NCBI RefSeq assembly: GCF_903815225.1 | Contig: NZ_LR813084.1 | Span: 972,501-1,036,500, forward strand | DNA length: 64,000 nucleotides | Origin: Delftia tsuruhatensis | GTDB taxonomy: Bacteria > Pseudomonadota > Gammaproteobacteria > Burkholderiales > Burkholderiaceae_C | Direction: 5' to 3' | Translations under genes and position numbers: made by a program | Part shown: in pieces, positions 28,488-37,322 of the stretch | Numbering within the stretch: position 1 is the first letter of the stretch | Layout: each line of letters opens with the position of its first letter | Notes under the pieces: model-generated | Told to the model about the DNA's origin: nothing | What the model saw: the letters and a program-made list of their open reading frames with translations, nothing else | Databases searched by the model: none

Positions 28488-31400
28488 CTATTCAAAGCAT
28501 GAGCAGTCGAATCTAGATCCATTATTAAAATCAACCATATTATCTACTATGGATTCAATTTGCGCTGGACTTGGGGTATTTTCAATTGATGTAGGAAATG
28601 GTCCATGTTTATAAAAATCCCGTTTTCTCCAGATTTTGAAACCGGAATGAGCCGGTGACATTGAGTCCATTACCACATGCATCCCGAATCCAAGCATGAA
28701 ATCCGATACTGGATCTCCCCCATTATTTCCGCTTACAAAAATATCTAGAAAATCGTTTGCCTTCAAGCAGGAGTCCTTCTTTGAAAGAGACTTCGAACTC
28801 ATGGCGTGCATATATCCATATCTATCGCCTTGAAATCGGGATCTGTCGGCGTCTCGCGACCCTTGTTTCATTGTTTCAATGGAATTCTGGCTCAACCCCA
28901 ACCTAGTCCCATATGCATCCAGAATTTTATTGTGCGCGCCAGTTGACCATAATCCCATTGGATCTATTTTGCTCAGTGGCGATGAGGGGTATAGATAACT
29001 ATTGCTTCCTCCCCTCAACCCAATCGGATCCTGATTGATATAAGCCCCAATCTCCGGGTCGTAGTACCGGTGCCGGTTGTAGTACAGCCCCGTCTCTCGG
29101 TCATGGTGCTGGCCCGGCAGGCGGATCTCCTGGTGAATGCCTTGCGGGTTGTATTCCTCCTGCACCTGGCCCCAGGGGTCCAGGCGCGCCGCCCACACGA
29201 CGTGCCCTGCCTGGTCCGTCAACGCCAGCGGCGTGCCCAGGTGATCGCAGTGGTAGTGGTGGATGGCGATGGGCGCCTGCTCGCGCCGCTCCTTGGCTTG
29301 CAGGTTCTCCTGCATGGTCTGGTGGATCTGCCGGGCGCTCTCGGCCTGATCTCCCAGGATGGCCAGTGCCTGCGGCGGCAGGCCCTGCTCCAGCGCCTGG
29401 CGCGTGTGGCGCTCCAGGTCTTCCTGCATGAACCGGGGCATGGCGCGCAGCATGCTTTGCATGGCGGCCAGCGCCTGGGCCTGTTCGTGGTTGCCGTCTC
29501 CCGTGTCCGGCAGGCTGGCGCCTATGGCGCGCACCAGCAGGTGCGGGGTGTCCAGCGGGTCGCCCTGGCGGCTGGTGCTCAGGCGCAGCAGCGGCGTGAA
29601 GCCGCCGGGCTCGTAGACGGTGTGTTCCAGCTGGCGGGTGTCCTGGCCTTCCTGCACGCGTTCGGTGTGCACGAGCCGGTCGCCGTCCCAGCCGTAGTAG
29701 CAGGTGCGGCTGGGGTGGCCGGGCTGGTGGTTTTGCTGTCGCAGCCGTCGGCCCAGCGCGTCGTAGAGGTAGTGGCAGTGGTGCAGGGCTTGCCCGGGCT
29801 CGCCGCCTGCGCTGCCCCGGCTGAGCTGTACGGTGATGAGCTGGTGGGCGCCGTCGTAGTGCAGGTCCTGGCGTCCTTGGTCTGATTGCAGCTGGGTGAT
29901 GCGGTTGCCGCAGGCGTCGTAGCGCCAGGCGCGTTCCTGCGTGAAGCCTATGCGGTTGTCGGGCCAGCGCTGCACGGGGCCGTGCTGCGGGGGGACCATG
30001 TGGCCCAGGCCCAGCAGGTTGAAGTCCGCTTGCCTCCAGTGGGCGTGGACCTGGGCGGCCCAGTGGTCTGGCGCCTGCCCTGCGCCGGCCATGTCGTCGC
30101 CGGGCAGGCGGTTGCCTGCGGGGTCCATGGGCCAGCGGGTGCGGGCCTGGGGCTGGAGGCTGTCGGCCGCCGCCCTCAGGCGCCCGGCGCTGTCGTAGCC
30201 GTAGCGCAGCTGTTGCAGGGCCTGGCCCGGTGCGGTGATCTGTTCGATGGCGGCCAGCTGGCCCAGCGCGTCGTAGTGGTAGCGCCGGCCCGTGATCTGG
30301 CCGAGCAGGGGGCGCAGTCCGGCGGCTGCGCTGTCCCGGTCTTGCAGGCCCTGGGTGGCGATGGCGGCCAGGCGGCCCAGGCGGTCCCATTCGCGCCGGG
30401 TTTGCAGCGGCGCTGCTGGCTGGTTGTCGTGCAGCTTGCGCAGGTGCAGGCTGCGCAGGGTTTCCCGGTGCAGCGCGTCGCGCTCGATGTCGATCAGGGG
30501 CTGGCCGTCGTGCAGCAGGCCGTGGACATGGCCTGCGCCGTAGGTCAGCCAGTCCAGGCGGCCCAGGCCTTGCAGGGTGCTGTGCCGGCGCTGGCCCAGG
30601 CGGTCCAGGCCGTGGCGGATGCGGTGTTCGTATTCGAGCGGGGGGTCTTGCAGGGCAGAGGCCGGGGGCTGGGGCCGGTACAGCTGTTGCACTTCGCCCG
30701 TGATGCGGCCCAGGCGGTCGCGTTGCAGTTGGATGCGGCTTTGCAGCAGGGGGCCGCCCCCGGCGGTGTCGGGGTCGGTGTGCACCCAGACGCGGGCTTC
30801 GCTCAGCCGCCCCGCCGCGTCCCAGGTGTAGCCGTGGGTTTGCGCGCTGGCGTGGGCGCTGGCCGCCAGCCGGCGCTCGGTCAGTTGTCCGTTGGCGTCC
30901 CAGCGGTAGTGGCTGCTGGTTTGCCGGGCGGCGTTGCCGTCCGTGGCTTCGATGAGCTGGCCTGCCGCGTCCCAGTGGTAGCGCTGCAGCCTCAGGTCGA
31001 ACCCTTCTTCCTGTACGAGCCGGTCCAGCGCGTCCCAGGCGAAGCGGCTTTGGGCGTTGTTTTCGTTGACGAGGCGCGTGAGGCGTCCGGCGGCGTCGTA
31101 TTCGAAGGCCAGGGTGAGGCCGCCGTGGCGCCGCTCGGTGAGCCGGCCCCAGAGGTCGTGGCGCAGGTGGATGCTGGTGTCGGCGCTGGGGCCTTGCCCG
31201 GGCGGGGCCGGTTCGATGCGCATGAGGTGGCCGGCTTCGTCGTAGTGGTAGCGCTCGATCTGTCCGTCGTTCCATTCGCTGGCCACGATGCGGCCTTGCG
31301 CGTCGCGGTGGTGGCGCTGGCATTGGCCCAGGGCGTTGATGACTTCGCTGAGGACGCCCCAGCGGTCGTAGCGGTAGCGCGTGTCCTGGCCCGAGCAGTC

Positions 31401-33101
31401 GGTGTGCGAGAGCAGCTGGCCTGTGTCGCTCCAGGCCAGGTGCTGGCTGCCGCCTTGGGCGTCTTCGATGCGGATGGGGCTGTCGCAGGCCAGGCCCGTG
31501 TCCTGCGGGTCGGGGTAGTGGTAGGTCTGGGTGCCGCCGTCGGGGCCGGTGATGGCGGCCAGGCGTCCCCAGGCGTCGTAGCGGTAGGCGGTGGTGGCGC
31601 CGGCCGCGTCGCTGGCCTCGATCAGCTGGCCCGTGGTGTCGTCGTAGCGCAGGCTGGTGCTGCGGCCGTCGGGCCGTTGCAGGCCCAGCAGCCGGCCCTG
31701 GCCGTCGCGCCGCAGGTGGGTGCAGCGCCCCAGCGGGTCGGTGTGCGAGGCCAGGCGCCCGAAGCTGTCGTGGCTGTACAGCCAGCGGCTGGCGTCGGCC
31801 TTGTGGTGGGCGATGAGGCGCGACAGGCCCGCCTCGCCTTCGAAGTGGTAGGTCTCGGTGCGATCGAGGCTGTCGCTGACGCGGGTGGCCGTGCGTGGCT
31901 GGCCGTGCGGGCCCGGGGGCTGGGCCAGGTACTCGAAGCGGTAGGACAGGCCGTCTTCGCTGCTGTGCGCGATGACGCGGGCGCCGGGCTGGGCGCTGTC
32001 GTAGCGGTAGCGGTGCCAGGGGCCGCTGCGGTGGCGGTGGGCACGGATGCGGTGGTGTTCCCATTCGAATGCGCGCACGCGCTGGCCCGCGCGGTCGTGC
32101 ACGGTGATGAGCTCGCCTGCGCTGCCGTAGCCGTAGCGCACGAGGGGGATGGGGGCGGGCTGGTGCCCGGACAGGGGCGATGGGGCCAGCCGGTCGTGCT
32201 CCAGGTCGACGCCGATGAGGCGCCAGCCGTCGTCGGCGCCCCACAGGCCCTGGGCGGGCCGGCCGCCGTGGATGCGCTGGTGCAGCAGGCGGTAGCGCCG
32301 GCCTGCGCCGTCGGTCAGGGCGATGAGGCGGCCTGCGGGCAGGCGGCCTGCGGGCAGGGGGTCGGCCACGGACTGGGGGGCGCCCGGGCCGCGCTGGGTG
32401 CCGTCGCTGTAGTGGTAGCTCTGGCGGCGGCCGAAGCGGTCGATGCGGGCCACGAGCTGCCAGGCGCCGGCGCCCTCTTGCGCCTGGCCCGTGCCGGGCG
32501 CGAAGCACCACAGGATGTCGCCCTGGCCACCGCCCGGGCCGCTGGCCGCCAGGAGGGTGCGGGGGCTGCGCGCCAGCGCCGGGTCCTGCTGCGCGAAGGG
32601 GGCCCAGCGCGGGTGCGCGGCCCAGGCGGCGGTGTCGTGGTCGCCCCGGTCGTTGCCGCCGCGCAGCAGCCACAGGTCTTCACTGGCGCTGTGCAGCTGG
32701 CCGCCCGGCACCAGGGCCTGCGCGAAGGTGATGACGCGCCCGCTGGCGTCATGCAGCAAGGTGGAGTCGCCCAGCAGCTCGATGGCCAGTTCCTGGGGCA
32801 GGTGCCAGCCATGGCCCAGCAGTCCGCAGGCGGCGCCGTGCTGGGGGTTGACGTAGCTGCTGTACTGGCGCTGCCAGACGAGGGGCAGGGCGGCCGATGG
32901 CAGGGCGAAGTCCAGGTCTTCGGGGCCGAGCAGGACCTTGGCGCCGAGCTGGGGGTTGACGGGGTTGGCGATGGTCAGGCCGCCGGGGCAGACGGAGCAG
33001 GCGATGCCGCCCTGGCTGCCGATGAGCACGGTGGTGGAGCCGGTGATGATGCGGCCCTGGGCGACACGGTCGGTGATGCGGGCTGCGGGTTGGCCACTCA
33101 T
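28488..33101 (-). CDS. PAAR-Rhs polymorphic toxin, type VI secretion effector
   Basis: 1537 residues. Residues 1-45 (QPAARITDRVAQGRIITG, GSTTVLIGSQGG) are a PAAR-like spike tip. From about 55 on is an Rhs shell with many YD repeats (such as YHYDEAGHL and FEYDAAGRLTRL). The core ends at YINQDPIGLRGG and the self-cleavage motif DPMGL (to 1384). Residues 1385-1537 are a 153-residue variable toxin encoded by AT-richer DNA. It has W1385, H1390, D1417/D1419, H1432, H1475-D1479-H1485 in MHVVMDSMSPAHSGF and H1499, the order of zinc ligands in phospholipase C/P1 nuclease folds. There is no transmembrane region and no Eag chaperone gene. vgrG lies upstream and the immunity gene downstream. Confidence 0.93.
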   Translation of the reverse strand: MSGQPAARITDRVAQGRIITGSTTVLIGSQGGIACSVCPGGLTIANPVNPQLGAKVLLGPEDLDFALPSAALPLVWQRQYSSYVNPQHGAACGLLGHGWHLPQELAIELLGDSTLLHDASGRVITFAQALVPGGQLHSASEDLWLLRGGNDRGDHDTAAWAAHPRWAPFAQQDPALARSPRTLLAASGPGGGQGDILWCFAPGTGQAQEGAGAWQLVARIDRFGRRQSYHYSDGTQRGPGAPQSVADPLPAGRLPAGRLIALTDGAGRRYRLLHQRIHGGRPAQGLWGADDGWRLIGVDLEHDRLAPSPLSGHQPAPIPLVRYGYGSAGELITVHDRAGQRVRAFEWEHHRIRAHRHRSGPWHRYRYDSAQPGARVIAHSSEDGLSYRFEYLAQPPGPHGQPRTATRVSDSLDRTETYHFEGEAGLSRLIAHHKADASRWLYSHDSFGRLASHTDPLGRCTHLRRDGQGRLLGLQRPDGRSTSLRYDDTTGQLIEASDAAGATTAYRYDAWGRLAAITGPDGGTQTYHYPDPQDTGLACDSPIRIEDAQGGSQHLAWSDTGQLLSHTDCSGQDTRYRYDRWGVLSEVINALGQCQRHHRDAQGRIVASEWNDGQIERYHYDEAGHLMRIEPAPPGQGPSADTSIHLRHDLWGRLTERRHGGLTLAFEYDAAGRLTRLVNENNAQSRFAWDALDRLVQEEGFDLRLQRYHWDAAGQLIEATDGNAARQTSSHYRWDANGQLTERRLAASAHASAQTHGYTWDAAGRLSEARVWVHTDPDTAGGGPLLQSRIQLQRDRLGRITGEVQQLYRPQPPASALQDPPLEYEHRIRHGLDRLGQRRHSTLQGLGRLDWLTYGAGHVHGLLHDGQPLIDIERDALHRETLRSLHLRKLHDNQPAAPLQTRREWDRLGRLAAIATQGLQDRDSAAAGLRPLLGQITGRRYHYDALGQLAAIEQITAPGQALQQLRYGYDSAGRLRAAADSLQPQARTRWPMDPAGNRLPGDDMAGAGQAPDHWAAQVHAHWRQADFNLLGLGHMVPPQHGPVQRWPDNRIGFTQERAWRYDACGNRITQLQSDQGRQDLHYDGAHQLITVQLSRGSAGGEPGQALHHCHYLYDALGRRLRQQNHQPGHPSRTCYYGWDGDRLVHTERVQEGQDTRQLEHTVYEPGGFTPLLRLSTSRQGDPLDTPHLLVRAIGASLPDTGDGNHEQAQALAAMQSMLRAMPRFMQEDLERHTRQALEQGLPPQALAILGDQAESARQIHQTMQENLQAKERREQAPIAIHHYHCDHLGTPLALTDQAGHVVWAARLDPWGQVQEEYNPQGIHQEIRLPGQHHDRETGLYYNRHRYYDPEIGAYINQDPIGLRGGSNSYLYPSSPLSKIDPMGLWSTGAHNKILDAYGTRLGLSQNSIETMKQGSRDADRSRFQGDRYGYMHAMSSKSLSKKDSCLKANDFLDIFVSGNNGGDPVSDFMLGFGMHVVMDSMSPAHSGFKIWRKRDFYKHGPFPTSIENTPSPAQIESIVDNMVDFNNGSRFDCSCFE
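29015..29208 (-). repeat. 194-bp direct repeat, copy B (inside rhs)
   Basis: The copy within the intact rhs gene, ending where the coding sequence passes QDPIGL. It is the partner of 27706-27899; recombination between them would delete the first toxin/immunity pair and join the second toxin to the full Rhs. Confidence 0.9.
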
Positions 33102-33160
33102 GAGAATTTCTCCTGAAAAGCAACGGGGAAAAAGGCGGGAGAACCAGGCGCTGCCAGCGC

Positions 33161-35406
33161 TCAGCAGTTCAGGCGGTCCGTGGGAGACAGGATCTGGATA
33201 TCGCCCGGCGTGACGCGGACGGTGCTTTTGCCACTGACGAACAGGAGTTCCTGCCGGGCTTCGAGCCGGATGTGGTCAGCGATGAGCTGGATGCGTTGGC
33301 CATCCATGGTGATGTTGGAGACTTGGCCTGTTCCTACAGTCAACGAGCACTGCTCGCCCACCTGGGTGCTCTGCTTGCTGCCCACCTGGACGTTGTGGTC
33401 CTGGCCCACATTCAGGCTCTGGCTCATGCCCACGTTGGTCTGCATGGCCATGCCTATGTTCTGCACGTAGCTGGCACCGATGTTCATCATCTTGCCCGCG
33501 CCCACGTTCTGCATGTAGGCCATGCCTATGCTCTGCGTCTTGAGCAGGCCGATGGTGACGTTCTCCATCCGGCCTATGCTTTTGGCCCGCTTGAGGCCGA
33601 TGGCGACGCGCTCATTGAGGTCCACCGTCCTTTGGCGGCTCTGGTGCACGGTCAGCGTCTCGTCCAGGTCCACCACCTCGGTGCGCCAGCCATGCACGTT
33701 GATCTTCTCGTTGCGGTCCACCACCTCCGTCCTGTCGCGGTGGATGGTGCTGAATTCGTCCCGGTCTATGACCTTGCGCCTATCGTTACCGACCCATTTT
33801 TCCTCGTTGTTCTCGACCTCGGTGAGCTGATCTTTCTGCGCATGCAGCCACAGCTGCTCCGCACCGGCCTTGTCCTCGAAGCGCAGGGCGTTGGCCGTGC
33901 CCGGGCTGTTCTTCATGCCGTCGCCCGGCACGCCGCCCTTGCTGGAATGCGTCTTGATGCCCGACTGCGTCTTGTTGGCCGGCAGATCCCAGGGCGGTAT
34001 CTGCAAGGCGTTGTAGACGCGGCCCGTGATGATGGGATGGTCCGGGTCACCGTTGAGGAAGTCGACGATGACCTCCTGCCCTATGCGCGGGATGTGCATG
34101 CTGCCGTAGCCCGCTCCCGCCCAGGTCTGGCTGACGCGGATCCAGCAGCTGGAGTTCTCGTCCCTCTTGCCGTAGCGGTCCCAATGGAACTGCACCTTCA
34201 CGCGGCCGTACTTGTCGGTGTAGATCTCCTCGCCCGCGGGGCCCGTGACCACCGCCGTCTGCGGGCCCGTGGTGTGGGGCTTGGGCGTGCTGCGCTGGCT
34301 GCGGTAGGCCACGCTCCTGGGTACGGCATGGAAGCTGATGCGGTAGGTGGTTGGGCTGTCCGTGCCCGCGCGCCTGGAGCGGCCGCTGCCGCCCGCGCCG
34401 TCGCTGCGGCGCACGTTCTCCTCGAAGCGGTAGGTGGCCGACTCGATCAGGTAGGGCTTGTTCTGGTCCTGGCGCGGGTACTTGCTGAGCGTGAACAGGT
34501 AGCCCGGCGCGATGTTGCGCGCGTTGCCCTCGCCCTGCACCATCTCGCGCCGTGCCTTTTGCTGCTCGATGCGCACGCGGGCGTAGTGCTCGCCATCGCC
34601 CTGCTGGGTGTAGCCGCCGGGCCAGTCGTAGATCTCGCGGCTGTCTTCCCTGTGGCCGGCAGGCTGATGCTGGCGGGTGGTCAGCGTGGCCTTGGGGCGT
34701 TCGAAGTCGTAGTCGTCGGCCTCGAAGTGGCCCGAGGCGATGTCCTCGGCGAAGGTCCAGCCATCGATGTGATCCTCATCCTTCACGTGGGCCGCGCGGT
34801 CACCCGAGTAGTAGGGGATGGTGGCAGGTCCGTTGGGCAGCGGGCTCAGCGAGCCGATGTCGTCGGCCAGCACCAGGGTGTGGCTGCCCTGGCTGTGGGA
34901 GAAGAAGAAGAAAATTCCCTCCATCTCCATGAGGCGCGCGACGAAGTTGAAGTCCGACTCGCCGTACTGGACCAGGTAGACCCATTCGCGGTACTCGTCG
35001 GCCAGCCGGTTGTCGATGGCAAAGCCGTAGGGCGCCAGCACCTCCTGGAGGATGTCCGGCACGGTCTTGAACTGGAAGATCCTGAAGTCCGAGCGGCGTG
35101 TGGCATGCCATAGCCAGGGGCGCACGACGGCTTCATATGCACTGAATTTTCCGTCTTTGCCGGTGTAGGTGAACTGCGTCACCTGCCCCGACAGAAATCG
35201 CTTGCCGCCGCCATGGCGTTCGGTGGTCAGGTCGATCTCCACGCTCATGTCCTTGCCCAGCAGTTCCTTGGCGGAGATGGAGGGGTTTCACTGATCAGGC
35301 GTATGCGGAATTCGAAGAGGCGGGAGATGCCTTCCTCTCCGGACAGGGACCGGAATTGCAATTTCTCGCCCAATGGGCTGTGGACTGTGAAAGTACGATC
35401 GGACAT
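33161..35406 (-). pseudogene. vgrG: VgrG spike protein of type VI secretion, frameshifted near the N-terminus
   Basis: Two frames together make a normal VgrG of about 748 residues. The start at 35406 (SDRTFTVHSPLGEKLQFRS) has GGAG upstream and reads to RLISET. A missing base in a run of four (plus-strand G at 35282-35285) diverts it to a stop. The other frame resumes with SAKELLGKDMSVEIDLT and continues 695 residues: gp27/gp5-like domains (VQYGESDFNFVARLMEMEGI, WIRVSQTWAGAGYGSMHIPRIGQEV), then a DUF2345-type tail with N.G-rich beta-helix repeats (QNVGAGKMMNIGASYVQNIG). It lies 59 bases upstream of rhs, whose PAAR domain should cap this spike. Restart at ATG 35248 would lack the N-terminal 50 residues. 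Confidence 0.85.
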
Positions 35407-36042
35407 GAATCTCCCTCCCTCTGCATGAATGGGATATGCGCCATGGCATGGTTGAATGAAATGAAAAACCGGTCGTTTCTTCTTGCGTGACCTGTGCCTT
35501 GAAAGCCGATGCCCGGGATCAGGCCGGCGATGGCCAGAGGAGGTGAAGCCCCTGGAGCATGACCGCGTCACGCTGGACCCGTGCCCTCAGGTATACCTTA
35601 AAGACTGAACGGAAAACAAATGGCCATTTCCCCGCCGAGTTCATGGGTGTCCTGGGAATGATGGCTGATTCTGCCTCTGCTTCTAAGAATATTCTGATTA
35701 GGACCGTCCATGTTTCTCTCTGGTGGGTGTGAATTCCATACAAGAGCATTGCTTCGTTTTCAGTGAATTTCCTAGGAATGGAGATATTTGTATTTCTTTG
35801 TTTTAGGACTGGTCCTATATCTGCTGTGAGAAATCGGAAATGACCCGGAGGCAGGGGCGGGCTGCTTGCGCGTGCGATGCGCCTTGGCAAGCGCGGCAAC
35901 GCCGCACGCGCATGATGTGGCGCCTGCGTCAGACGCAGTGCCGGGGGGGCGATCCGCTGGGAGCGGTGCAGGCCAGCGCCTGGGGCCCTGAGCCAGGATC
36001 CTCTCCTGGCTTGCCATTGACCGGGGGGGGGCCGATGCGCCT
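35407..36042. other. Long intergenic region upstream of vgrG
   Basis: About 640 bases from the vgrG start to the yeiH terminator hairpin. The middle (about 35620-35830) is AT-rich and holds two short perfect palindromes, TTCCTAGGAA at 35769-35778 and AGGACTGGTCCT at 35805-35816, and probably the vgrG promoter. The part beyond 35840 is GC-rich and carries G-runs of 7 (35943-35949) and 9 (36023-36031). A 126-codon minus-strand frame (35519-35899) has no start signal and unlikely composition, so I do not call it a gene. Confidence 0.5.
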
Positions 36043-36085
36043 CTGCAGAAGAAACGCCCTGCTGGGCAGGGCGTTTCTTCTGCAG
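36043..36085. terminator. Perfect 20-bp-stem hairpin, terminator of yeiH
   Basis: CTGCAGAAGAAACGCCCTGC (36043-36062) pairs with its exact reverse complement (36066-36085) across a 3-base loop. The inner GAAACGCCC...GGGCGTTTC part looks like a bidirectional intrinsic terminator. It lies 12 bases beyond the restored yeiH stop, which supports that stop. Confidence 0.8.
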
Positions 36086-36097
36086 GGCAAGAGGTTT

Positions 36098-37190
36098 TCA
36101 GAACAGTGCCGGCACCCAGCGGTTGAGCAGCAGCCCTGCGCCCAGCAGCCAGGCGAACAGCACGGCGGCCAGCAGCAGCGGCCGGTGCCTGCGGCGCGCA
36201 CGGCGCTGACATGGGTGGTCAGGCCCAGGGCGGCCATGGCGATGGCCAGCAGGGCGTTGTCCAGTTGCACGCCGGCCTGCACCAGGGGCGCGGGCAGCAC
36301 GCCCAGGGAGTGGATGCCGGCCATGGCCACGAAGCCCAGCGCGAACCAGGGGATGGTGATGCGGCGCGGCTGGCCGTCATGCACATGGTGGCTGCGCTGG
36401 CCGCGCGCCACGGCCATGGACAGCAGCAGCAGGAAGGGCGCCAGCATCATGACGCGCACCATCTTGGAGATCACGGCCACGTCGGCGGCCTCGGGCGCGA
36501 CGGCTTCGCCGGCCGCCACGACCTGGGCCACCTCGTGCACGGTGGAGCCCACGTACAGGCCGTACTGGGCGTGCGACATGTCCAGCCAGCCCTGGGCCGC
36601 GTTCCAGTGGAACAGGGCGGGATACAGGAAGGTGCCCACGGTGCCGAAGACCACCACGGTGGCCACGGCCACGGCCACGTCCTCCGCCCGGCCCTTGACC
36701 ACGGGCTCGGTGGCCAGCACGGCGGCCGCGCCGCAGATGGAGCTGCCCGCGCCGATGAGCACCGTGGTGCGTGCGTCCAGGCCGAAGACGCGCCGGCCCA
36801 GCCATTGCGCCAGCAGGAAGGTGCTGCCCAGTACCAGCGCGTCGACCAGCACGCCGGTCATGCCGACCTGGCCGATGTCCTGGAAGGTCAGCCGCAGGCC
36901 GTAGAGCACGATGCCCGCGCGCAGCAGGCGTTGCTTGGCCAGGCCGACGCCGCCGTGGCAGGCCGGCGCCAGGCGCGGGTAGACGGTGTTGCCGATGACC
37001 AGGCCCAGGCAGATGGCCAGCGTCAGCGCGCTCAGGCCGGAACCGGCCAGCAGCGGCTGGCGGGCGCCCCAGGTGGCCACGGCGGCGATGGCGCCGGCCA
37101 GCAGCAGGCCGGGCAACCAGCCGGCCAGTCGGTGCGGCCAGCGGGGGGCGTGGGATGTGGGGGCGGAACGGGGGCGGATGTCGTGTTCAT
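36098..37190 (-). pseudogene. yeiH: YeiH/UPF0324-family putative sulfate exporter, frameshifted
   Basis: An inner-membrane protein with about ten hydrophobic segments. The conserved core LIGAGSSICGAAAVLATEPVVK and YVGSTVHEVAQVVAAGEA are intact. After GLTTHVSAVRAAGT the frame is lost by one missing base (plus strand GG at 36184-36185, three expected). Restoring it gives RPLLLAAVLFAWLLGAG and NRWVPALF then a stop at 36098, matching the E. coli YeiH end. As it stands, the frame runs on to 35929 with a Cys/Pro-rich tail. The N-terminus may also be shifted: ATG 37190 gives MNTTSAPVPPPHPT and joins the core if one C is added at 37143-37148. It is divergent from its LysR regulator, as in E. coli. 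Confidence 0.8.
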
Positions 37191-37246
37191 GGTGCCTGCA
37201 TGCCGCGTCAGGAGCGCGGCACATGTCGGGCACTTTAGATTTCTTG

Positions 37247-37262
37247 GTTATATTTGTATAAC
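37247..37262. promoter_or_regulatory. Inverted repeat in the yeiH-yeiE divergent promoter
   Basis: GTTATA TTTG TATAAC, a perfect 6-bp dyad, sits in a short AT-rich stretch between divergent yeiH and a LysR gene. It contains the T-N11-A layout bound by LysR proteins. It is a likely site for the adjacent regulator. Confidence 0.55.
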
Positions 37263-37322
37263 GAATAGTATTTGTAGCATCAACCTGGAAAACGGGTAGA
37301 TGGCTGGTTCACACTGTCCCCC

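Noticed and set aside
29886..33116. Plus-strand open frame of 1076 codons opposite rhs
   Set aside because: Mirror of the Rhs YD-repeat codons; Val/Ala/Gly-rich with no domain.
35519..35899. 126-codon minus-strand frame upstream of vgrG
   Set aside because: No ribosome site, no recognisable domain, and it crosses AT-rich promoter-like sequence.
36043..36085. Perfect hairpin as an insertion-sequence end or attachment site
   Set aside because: Single copy, with a terminator-type inner stem and no transposase or direct repeats; it fits a yeiH terminator better.
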